Origin: an uncultured Chthoniobacterales bacterium
GTDB lineage: Bacteria > Verrucomicrobiota > Verrucomicrobiia > Chthoniobacterales > UBA10450
NCBI GenBank assembly: GCA_955652255.1
Contig: CATPAW010000185.1
Coordinates: 1 to 12,631 of the forward strand
DNA: 12,631 bases
Reading direction: 5' to 3'
Below are positions 8,308 through 12,631 of this stretch, piece after piece. Made by a program: the position numbers and the translations under genes. The notes under the pieces were generated by a model that had not been told where the DNA came from, made no database searches, and saw nothing but the letters and a program-made list of their open reading frames with translations. Every line of letters starts with the position of its first letter. The stretch's first letter is position 1.

Positions 8308-8322
8308 GACCGGCGACCGGTC
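8308..8322. repeat. Perfect 6-bp inverted repeat, GACCGG-CGA-CCGGTC
   Basis: A GC-rich hairpin with a 3-nt loop lies about 85 bases upstream of the small gene on its strand. There is no U-run, so it is not a standard terminator. It could be a site for the serine recombinase, an operator, or a hairpin with no role. Confidence 0.4.
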
Positions 8323-8346
8323 TCCCCCGGCCACCCCCTTATGGAA

Positions 8347-8445
8347 TCAGGTTTGAGACTGTATCCTGGCCTCTAAAAATCGAGTCAAAATCGAATGTAT
8401 CAAACCCGATGGAGCGCGAACGCCATTGCCGAGAACTGCTTTCAT
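8347..8445 (-). CDS. Possible 32-codon ORF after the last attC (cassette remnant?)
   Basis: An ATG at 8445 begins a 32-residue frame (MKAVLGNGVRAPSG...) ending in TGA, 19 nt after the outer box of the last attC on the cassette strand. Its position is that of a cassette gene, but no attC follows it. It may be the front of a cassette cut off where the recombinase module begins, or chance. No family is recognised and there is no ribosome site. Confidence 0.2.
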   Translation of the reverse strand: MKAVLGNGVRAPSGLIHSILTRFLEARIQSQT

Positions 8446-8464
8446 CGTGCGCGATTGAGGATCG

Positions 8465-8587
8465 GTCTAACGAAACCCAAGATCAGCGACCGCTGGCGAG
8501 GGCGCGCGTGGCTGCAAGTAAGAGATTGTAGTCATCGAAAGCTAGAACGCGGAGCGGCCAGCGGTTCGCTGCATCGCCTGGTTAGGC
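8465..8587 (-). other. attC site 1 (123 bp), last of the array
   Basis: The outer boxes on the + strand are GTCTAAC (8465-8471) and GTTAGGC (8581-8587). Inner arms GCGACCGCTGGC and GCCAGCGGTTCGC pair except for one extra T (8565 or 8566). This single unpaired base on the folded bottom strand is a known feature of attC sites that orients the integrase. The stop codon TAA of the cassette gene at 8582 lies inside the GCCTAAC box. The sequence is very like site 5. Confidence 0.9.
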
Positions 8588-9094
8588 CTTTGGTGGCGCA
8601 TCTAAGTTGTAAGCAGCATACAATTTCGGTTCGGGATTCTGCGCGATGATTGCGTCCACCACCGCTCGAAACTCATCCGTTAACCAATGTTTCCGTGTCG
8701 CCCACCATTCTCTTACTCCGGGGTAAGCGAAATAGTCGATCATGGTTCGTTCGACTTCCTCCCACAGCGCTTTCTCCAGCGCACCGTCACGATAGTAAAT
8801 GAACATGCCTTCACAGTTTCTTGTAAATCGGGTGAAGAATGCGGTGAACCTGAGCTTGTCTGGTGCGTCAAGATCGTGGAAGCAGCGCACACCCTGCAGA
8901 AAAAGCGCTGCAAACTCGCGGCTATCCTGCGCGGATTTGACCAGCTCGCTCCACTGCGCGGTCAGAATATTGATTCCCGCGCGGCGGCGCTCCTTGTTCT
9001 GCTCTCGAATCTGAACAGCAACGTAAATCAACGAGGGAATGACACCAATTGCCGCGACCACTTGCCCGATCGCGGAAAGCATTTCCCAGTTCAT
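8582..9094 (-). CDS. Cassette gene: membrane-anchored unknown protein
   Basis: The protein has 170 residues. A hydrophobic segment at about residues 5-27 (AIGQVVAAIGVIPSLIYVAV) is followed by QIREQNKERRR, a pattern I recall from many uncharacterised bacterial proteins with a single N-terminal membrane helix and a helical cytoplasmic domain. The rest is helical and rich in aromatics (FTAFFTRFTRN, YFAYPGVREWW). No catalytic motif is recognised, and the function is unknown. The ATG lies 13 nt after the attC core box with no Shine-Dalgarno, and the TAA stop is supplied by attC site 1, so the cassette is almost wholly coding. Confidence 0.75.
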   Translation of the reverse strand: MNWEMLSAIGQVVAAIGVIPSLIYVAVQIREQNKERRRAGINILTAQWSELVKSAQDSREFAALFLQGVRCFHDLDAPDKLRFTAFFTRFTRNCEGMFIYYRDGALEKALWEEVERTMIDYFAYPGVREWWATRKHWLTDEFRAVVDAIIAQNPEPKLYAAYNLDAPPKA

Positions 9095-9107
9095 GAGGAC
9101 GGTGTCG

Positions 9108-9231
9108 GCCTAACGAGAATAAGATCAGCGACGGCTACCGAAAGCGAGCGCTAGTCGATACGGAAGGGTTTTAATCATTGGAAAATGTGATCGCGCAGCG
9201 GGTAGCCGTTCGCTGCGTCGCCTGGTTAGAC
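9108..9231 (-). other. attC site 2 (124 bp)
   Basis: The + strand boxes are GCCTAAC (9108-9114) and GTTAGAC (9225-9231). Arms CAGCGACGGCTACC and GGTAGCCGTTCGCTG pair with a single extra T. The centre contains GTTTTAATCAT, shared with site 6. Confidence 0.9.
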
Positions 9232-9232
9232 C

Positions 9233-9760
9233 TCAATAGTCGTAGTCGGGGGGCTCCGGCTCTGGCCTGTCATCGGGATTCGGCCGCTCGTCTCGCTCCT
9301 GCTCTGCTTGCAAGCGTTTCTGGCGCTCGGCGATGTAAAGTGGGAACGCGCTGAGAGGTGCAACAGGTGGCATACTGGACAAGGACGGAACCTCGCTGAC
9401 GCGCTCGGCCGTGTCTGCGCGGAGATGCCAGAAGGACTTATCTGTCATGGAGTGAGCGTATGCACCGCCGTCGAGCAAAGGTGTGATCTCGAGCGTGACG
9501 AAAAAAGTATCGGCTGCATCCGCGGGTAGATCGGGAAACCGCACCTTCACTGCGTGCGAGCCGCGAAGGAACCACAAGCCGGAGTCAACGCCGATCGCGT
9601 AGGCACCGCCGTCTGCAGTCGGGGTGACGCTCGTAAACATGGTCTCGCGGAATGATGTTGGCTTCTGTGGCTGAGTCTCCGCATGTTTCGTCTTTGCGCG
9701 GTCGCAGCCGCTGGCCACAAGGAGTAACATCGTGAAGAAGGTGTTAGCTTTCGTGTTCAC
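9233..9760 (-). CDS. Cassette gene: lipoprotein with repeated DGGAYA motif
   Basis: The protein has 175 residues from a GTG start that lies 13 nt after the attC core box, with no ribosome site. A hydrophobic leader ending VASGC19 looks like a lipoprotein signal (lipobox slightly off, Ala at -3). The mature part holds two copies of a unit about 47 residues apart: VTPTADGGAYAIG...GLWFLRG (45-66) and ITPLLDGGAYAHS...SFWHLRA (92-115). This resembles blades of a beta-propeller, but two units are too few for a ring, so it may be a fragment or may oligomerise. The tail (147-175) is charged, then Pro/Asp/Glu-rich, ending DYDY. Probably anchored on the periplasmic side; function unknown. Confidence 0.75.
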   Translation of the reverse strand: MNTKANTFFTMLLLVASGCDRAKTKHAETQPQKPTSFRETMFTSVTPTADGGAYAIGVDSGLWFLRGSHAVKVRFPDLPADAADTFFVTLEITPLLDGGAYAHSMTDKSFWHLRADTAERVSEVPSLSSMPPVAPLSAFPLYIAERQKRLQAEQERDERPNPDDRPEPEPPDYDY

Positions 9761-9773
9761 GCGTGGCTTTGAG

Positions 9774-9846
9774 GTCTAACTATAATTGGGCCGCATAATG
9801 CCGTAAAAAGAGACGGCATCTTGCAGCCTATTTCGGGCGGTTACTG
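9774..9846 (-). other. attC site 3 (73 bp), short and degenerate
   Basis: The + strand has a clear GTCTAAC (9774-9780). After an 8-nt spacer comes an imperfect 16-bp hairpin (9789-9804 with 9813-9828, 13 of 16 paired, loop AAAAAGAG). An 11-nt spacer and GTTACTG (9840-9846) follow. The second box keeps only the GTT triplet of GTTRRRY. Layout and symmetry fit a short attC, but one outer box is decayed and the stem is unlike the other sites. Confidence 0.55.
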
Positions 9847-9974
9847 GGAGGCAGGGGGAAAAATGCTGCATCGAGTCGCGATGATGGCAGGTCGCCGCGT
9901 CTCTGGCAAGAAAAGCGTTCTCACGTAATCGCCGAGGGGGAACCGCTAACACGTGCTGTGAGCGCCGGAAGAAA
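9847..9974. other. Non-coding stretch between attC 3 and the next cassette gene
   Basis: These 128 bases follow the stop of the secreted-protein gene on the - strand. No ORF, box or hairpin of note was seen. It is the longest untranslated tail in the array, as other stops lie within 0-31 nt of their attC. Confidence 0.4.
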
Positions 9975-10529
9975 TTACCTTTTCGTCAGCGTGCCGGTGA
10001 TGCGTGTGTCCGTAATCCGCGCGTAAGCATCCTCGCGATTGCTCTCGCAGAGGAGAGTCGCAGGTCGGTCGGAGGTCGCTCGCATCATCCAAGTCGCGTC
10101 GTAATCCGGCCTCAGCCCGACTCCCGTGCCTACTTTCTGACCATTGGAGCGGTAGAGTGCCATCGGTGCGGACATGCTCGCTTTCACTGATTCGGTCCAG
10201 CGGATCGTATGATCATCCTTGTGAACGACAGCCGCATTTCCAGCGGGCCCATGCCAGTCGGCGGGGCGAAAGGTGACCGATCTCTCGTCATCCGAGACTT
10301 CGATGATCCACTTTGCGGAGGAAACCTTGTGCTTACCTTTGGCATTGTTCCCTCGATATGAGTCCTGACTCTCTATCCTCAACATGCCTATCCATTTTCC
10401 AGCGAACGCAACCTTCGATGTCGAGGGGGCTGTAGCGGCCTTGCGCTGGGCAGTGGCCGGGGAAGTGTAACCGCAGAGGAGCACACCCACAATTATACTA
10501 ATCGCATAATGACCGTTCGACATTCTCAT
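9975..10529 (-). CDS. Cassette gene: secreted protein of unknown function
   Basis: The protein has 184 residues from the ATG at 10529. A signal peptide follows (hydrophobic AISIIVGVLLCGY, cleavage likely after SPATA). The mature domain alternates short polar and hydrophobic strands (KWIGMLRIES, KWIIEVSDDERSVTFRP, HTIRWTESV, ARITDTRITGTLTK), which suggests a beta-rich fold such as a small barrel. No family is recognised. An ATG eight codons earlier (10553) is made by the attC core itself (GTTAGATG), and another ATG lies two codons downstream. None has a ribosome site, so the exact start is uncertain. It is a predicted periplasmic or outer-surface protein. Confidence 0.65.
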   Translation of the reverse strand: MRMSNGHYAISIIVGVLLCGYTSPATAQRKAATAPSTSKVAFAGKWIGMLRIESQDSYRGNNAKGKHKVSSAKWIIEVSDDERSVTFRPADWHGPAGNAAVVHKDDHTIRWTESVKASMSAPMALYRSNGQKVGTGVGLRPDYDATWMMRATSDRPATLLCESNREDAYARITDTRITGTLTKR

Positions 10530-10551
10530 ACTAGGGCCACGGTAATGTGAC

Positions 10552-10648
10552 ATCTAACGAGACGGAAATAAGCCACGGCAGGGTGTCGTGGGCAAACACG
10601 CTGAACTTGTTTTGCAATGGGGCCGTTGGCTTCATTGATTGGTTAGGC
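10552..10648 (-). other. attC site 4 (97 bp)
   Basis: The + strand boxes are ATCTAAC (10552-10558) and GTTAGGC (10642-10648). Inner arms AAGCCACGGC and GCCGTTGGCTT pair with one extra T, as in the other sites. The centre is shorter, which accounts for the smaller size. Confidence 0.85.
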
Positions 10649-10661
10649 GGCGTCATCTCAG

Positions 10662-11066
10662 TCAAAATTCCCAATCGCCGCCCCATAGAGTTGGAGGGGC
10701 CAGTTCAACAACATTGCCTGCTGGGTCCCGAACATAGATCGAATGACCGCCTTCTTCCCACTCAACCTCACGCTCGATCGGGATTGCAGCCTGACGCAAT
10801 TGCTCCCTCCACGCCGCGAGATCCTCGGGCTTTACCGCGAACGCAACATGGCCGGCGCCGGTCGTCCCGTGGGAAGGAACGTCTCTGTCCGGTGCGGCAC
10901 TCTTGCGAGGATCAAAGACCAGCAGGACTCCACCGCCGCAACGGAAAACCGCGGAAAACTCTCCACGTCCTATTACGTCTAATCCAAGCGCCTCGTGATA
11001 AAACCGCTCCGCAGCAGCCAAATCCTCCGCATACAAGACCGTCTCAAAGATTCTGCTCGGTTGCAT
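10662..11066 (-). CDS. Cassette gene: VOC/glyoxalase-family protein
   Basis: The protein has 134 residues, the standard length for a two-module vicinal oxygen chelate protein. Module 1 opens FETVLYAEDLAAAERFYHEA with GLDV. Module 2 opens with GHVAFAV and closes with YVRDPAGNVVELAPP, the usual end of the fold. Candidate metal ligands are E8, H73 and E121. The first is Glu where fosfomycin- and glyoxalase-type members often have His. The family covers glyoxalases, dioxygenases, and fosfomycin or bleomycin resistance proteins, so the substrate cannot be named. VOC proteins are common cargo of integron cassettes. The ATG at 11066 is preferred because it sits right before the fold. An ATG at 11105 would lie inside attC site 5. 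No ribosome site is seen. Confidence 0.85.
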   Translation of the reverse strand: MQPSRIFETVLYAEDLAAAERFYHEALGLDVIGRGEFSAVFRCGGGVLLVFDPRKSAAPDRDVPSHGTTGAGHVAFAVKPEDLAAWREQLRQAAIPIEREVEWEEGGHSIYVRDPAGNVVELAPPTLWGGDWEF

Positions 11067-11089
11067 CGTGACAATTCCGGAATCGCGCC

Positions 11090-11210
11090 GCCTAACGAGA
11101 CCCATAATCAGCCACCGCTGGCGAGGGCGAGCGTGGATTGCAATGGAAGTGTTGAAGTCATGAGCTACGCATCGGAGCGGCTGGCGGTTGGCTGCATCGC
11201 TTGGTTAGAT
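11090..11210 (-). other. attC site 5 (121 bp)
   Basis: The + strand boxes are GCCTAAC (11090-11096) and GTTAGAT (11204-11210). Arms CAGCCACCGC and GCGGTTGGCTG pair with one extra T. It shares CCGCTGGCGAGGGCG and most of its length with site 1. The stop TAA of the acetyltransferase gene lies in its ATCTAAC box. Confidence 0.9.
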
Positions 11211-11720
11211 GGTGCGGGTCGCTAACGGTGCACGAAAGTTGAGCCAGCCGTTATCACGCGAGTCAGAACTTACTGTGCCATCCAGGACGAGACCAAGTCT
11301 CGAAATGATCGCCAAACTTGGCGCGTTGTCTGGGTGCGTCTTTGCTGTGAGCACTTTGCTGGGAAAGATATCAGCTGCCAATTTCTTCAAAGCCGTCGCC
11401 ACTTCGGTGCCGAGGCCTCGCCCCCAGTAATCTTTCGTAAGGATGACGCGGACTTCACAATCATCTGATGACAAGCCAGTCAAAAGGCCACACAGACCGA
11501 TCGGGAAGCCGCCGGCCAAAGGCTCGACGATTAGAAATCTCAAATCCTTACTAGCGCTGAGAAACTTGCGATAGGATTCCTCCGACTTACCGGACGGTTC
11601 ACCAAGTAGTTGCTTGAGGTCCGCGTCGTTCTCGATGGCGGTCACGAATGGAGCGTCGTCCGGCGTAGACATGCGAATGCGCGTGTTGACGGTGGTTACA
11701 TAGCTAAACGGCTTCATCAT
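11205..11720 (-). CDS. Cassette gene: GNAT-family N-acetyltransferase
   Basis: The protein has 171 residues and the GNAT fold order is visible. An N-terminal RIRMSTPDDAPFVTAIEND starts the first strand and helix. The acetyl-CoA pyrophosphate loop follows a strand as VRVILTKDYWGRGLGTEVA, with R101-G102-x-G104 in the (Q/R)xxGxG/A motif. Next is TAKTHPDNAPSLAIISRLGL (126-144), the Asn/Ser-containing helix of motif B in RimJ-like enzymes. Such proteins move an acetyl group to an amine on a protein, antibiotic or small molecule; the acceptor is unknown. The first ATG arises from the attC core plus one base (GTTAGATG), and a second ATG follows at once (11717). The stop codon is also inside an attC box, so the whole cassette is coding between the two sites. 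Confidence 0.88.
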   Translation of the reverse strand: MMKPFSYVTTVNTRIRMSTPDDAPFVTAIENDADLKQLLGEPSGKSEESYRKFLSASKDLRFLIVEPLAGGFPIGLCGLLTGLSSDDCEVRVILTKDYWGRGLGTEVATALKKLAADIFPSKVLTAKTHPDNAPSLAIISRLGLVLDGTVSSDSRDNGWLNFRAPLATRTI

Positions 11721-11840
11721 CTAACGAGACCAAGCTGAGGCACCGCTACCGGAAACGCCGCCAAGCTGCAGGGTGAATGTTTTAATCATCGAAAGTAAGT
11801 TTCTCACCGGGTAGCGGTTGCCTCCAGCGCTTGGTTAGAC
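11719..11840 (-). other. attC site 6 (122 bp)
   Basis: The + strand boxes are ATCTAAC (11719-11725) and GTTAGAC (11834-11840). Arms GAGGCACCGCTACC and GGTAGCGGTTGCCTC pair with one extra T. GTTTTAATCAT in the centre is shared with site 2. Confidence 0.9.
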
Positions 11841-11871
11841 GTTCCGGTGTATTGTGGCGTGCGCTCAATTA

Positions 11872-12324
11872 TCAGCCCCATGTCCATGCCCATGCGGCAA
11901 TTCGCCAACCGTCTACACCCTTGTGCAGCGCCAGGGTCATCAAGCCAGTCCTCTTAACTAACTGCCCTTTATCATTATACCTCAAGTTAATCGGAACGAC
12001 CACATACGCATGGGTGCCTGTGACATCGACCTGGCGGGGCTTAAGCAGAGTTACGAAGGAATCGGACATGCCGTTCTTCTTCCCCATACGGGTCAAATCA
12101 CGAAACCACTTTGAGGTAGCTCCTGATCCGCGCCACTCGTGAGGTGGAAAATCGTCGATGATGAAAGTTTGATCAGCGCAAGCGGCCTGAGCCATTTTAA
12201 TGTCGTTTTTGTTGAAGCCACAGACGAATTGGCGCACCGGCGCCATCACATCGGTCTCTTGAGATGCGAAGACTGGTCGAGCTCCTACCACGGCGATGGC
12301 GAGTGCAATAACTAGTTTGGGCAT
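11872..12324 (-). CDS. Cassette gene: secreted NTF2-like/SnoaL-type protein
   Basis: The protein has 150 residues. The ATG at 12324 has a proper ribosome site and begins a signal peptide (MPKLVIALAIAVVGARPVFA|SQ). The open frame upstream to 12474 would cross attC site 7 and is not used. The mature part starts with a helix (MAPVRQFVCGFNKND), then AACADQTFIIDDFPPHEWRG, and ends VDGWRIAAWAWTWG, the closing strand typical of SnoaL/DUF4440-like proteins. No catalytic residue is evident, so binding or an isomerase-like role cannot be told apart. It is the same length and fold type as the secreted protein at 2821 in the copper island, though the sequences differ. Unlike the other cassette genes it carries its own ribosome site. 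Confidence 0.75.
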   Translation of the reverse strand: MPKLVIALAIAVVGARPVFASQETDVMAPVRQFVCGFNKNDIKMAQAACADQTFIIDDFPPHEWRGSGATSKWFRDLTRMGKKNGMSDSFVTLLKPRQVDVTGTHAYVVVPINLRYNDKGQLVKRTGLMTLALHKGVDGWRIAAWAWTWG

Positions 12325-12333
12325 AGTGTTTTG

Positions 12334-12340
12334 CTCCTTT
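12334..12340 (-). promoter_or_regulatory. Ribosome binding site of the NTF2-like cassette gene
   Basis: AAAGGAG on the - strand lies 9 nt before the ATG at 12324 and fixes that start. It is the only good Shine-Dalgarno in the cassette region. Confidence 0.7.
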
Positions 12341-12363
12341 GTGCGTTGTAGAGGCATCATTTC

Positions 12364-12415
12364 GTCTAACATGTGGATAAGCCGACAATTTCGCCGGTTA
12401 TCCCGCGTATTAGCC
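12364..12415 (-). other. attC site 7 candidate (about 52 bp, degenerate)
   Basis: The + strand has a perfect box GTCTAAC (12364-12370). A stem follows: GGATAA (12375-12380) pairs with TTATCC (12398-12403), and CCG (12382-12384) with CGG (12395-12397), leaving G12381 unpaired. This looks like the extrahelical base of attC sites. The far box reads CGTATTAGCC, close to GTTAG with an A inserted. The size is slightly below usual short attC sites. Position between two - strand genes supports it. Confidence 0.5.
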
Positions 12416-12493
12416 AGCAAATCCGACTTTCTCTCATCATTGATACGCAATAACTTAATTAACAGTGCTAACAATGTTTTCTTTGTTACTGGC

Positions 12494-12631
12494 TCACGTT
12501 ACTACTCGAACTCTAAGTTGAACCTCATCTCCCCACCGAGTTTCGGTTACACCCGTGTTCGCAAATCGCAGGTCGAATTCTTTCGCTCTTACTTTCTCGA
12601 GCTGCTTTGCCACCCTATCCATTGCTTGCAC
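12494..12631 (-). CDS. Cassette gene fragment, C-terminal end, unknown
   Basis: The - strand is open from the window edge to a TGA at 12494-12496 and gives 45 residues, including MDRVAKQLEKVRAKEFDLRF and ending LRVRVVT. It has a charged helix and then two strand-like stretches. No family can be named from this tail. Same strand as the other cassettes and placed just upstream of attC 7, so it is probably the next cassette gene. About 80 non-coding bases lie between its stop and the attC candidate. Confidence 0.5.
   Translation of the reverse strand: MQAMDRVAKQLEKVRAKEFDLRFANTGVTETRWGDEVQLRVRVVT

Larger units (their letters stand above)
8465..12631 (-). mobile_element. Integron gene-cassette array (partial, distal end)
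   Basis: At least six consecutive cassettes, all with the gene on the - strand, each consist of one ORF followed by an attC site. The attC sites begin with RYYYAAC and end with GTTRRRY in cassette orientation and recur roughly every 0.5-0.8 kb. The array stops at 8465 and runs past the right edge. No integrase gene or attI is present; by polarity they should lie to the right of the window. Close similarity among the attC sites and their length of about 122 bp resemble chromosomal integrons (as the VCR sites of Vibrio) more than mobile resistance integrons, whose attC sites are mixed. Confidence 0.88.

Noticed and set aside
8127..8531. 134-codon + strand open frame
   Set aside because: It crosses the small gene antisense, the palindrome and part of attC 1; no motif supports it.
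9789..9828. Rho-independent terminator
   Set aside because: The hairpin has no U-run on either strand, and its position relative to GTCTAAC fits a short attC better.
10547..11071. 174-codon + strand open frame across attC 4 and the VOC gene
   Set aside because: It runs antisense to a well-supported VOC protein and through a recombination site; the product is Pro/Arg-rich with no domain.
8465..12415. CRISPR array or REP elements as explanation of the repeated hairpins
   Set aside because: The repeats are 73-124 bp, diverged in the middle, and separated by whole genes; their ends match attC core boxes.
12325..12474. Longer N-terminus for the NTF2-like cassette protein
   Set aside because: The extra 50 codons run through attC 7 and end at a clear ribosome site and signal peptide start at 12324.

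Overview
The window joins two unlike regions of what looks like a Gram-negative bacterial chromosome. An outer-membrane efflux channel, signal peptides and a lipoprotein point to a diderm. The gene set and style recall soil or water Verrucomicrobiota or similar phyla, but nothing here fixes the taxon.

Left part (1-7092, all + strand): a copper and metal resistance island. It opens with the last 30 residues of a heavy-metal-binding (HMBD) protein. Then come a CzcC/CusC-type outer-membrane channel, a Tat-exported two-domain multicopper oxidase, a secreted NTF2-like protein, a CopA-type Cu+ P-type ATPase with an N-terminal HMBD, a full-length zinc-type CDF exporter, and a short CDF-like protein that has only the membrane domain. 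Genes are close or overlapping from 1 to 5410. The cytoplasm would be cleared by the ATPase and the CDFs, the periplasm by the oxidase and the channel. The RND pump and adaptor expected to partner the channel are not in the window and probably lie upstream.

Middle (7093-8464): a gene-free gap, then a small serine recombinase on the - strand, translationally coupled to a 68-residue unknown protein. Next is a non-coding stretch with a perfect 15-bp hairpin and a possible 32-codon ORF remnant.

Right part (8465-12631): an integron gene-cassette array that continues past the window edge. All cassette genes are on the - strand. They are separated by attC sites whose ends match GTTRRRY and RYYYAAC. 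Five sites are clear (four of 121-124 bp, one of 97 bp), and two more are short and degenerate. All five clear sites carry one unpaired T at the same place in the stem, the hallmark of folded attC substrates. The cargo is an N-terminally anchored unknown protein, a lipoprotein with a repeated DGGAYA motif, a secreted unknown protein, a VOC/glyoxalase-family protein, a GNAT acetyltransferase, a secreted NTF2-like protein, and the tail of one more gene. No integron integrase is visible. By cassette polarity it should lie beyond 12631, so the serine recombinase sits at the distal end of the array.
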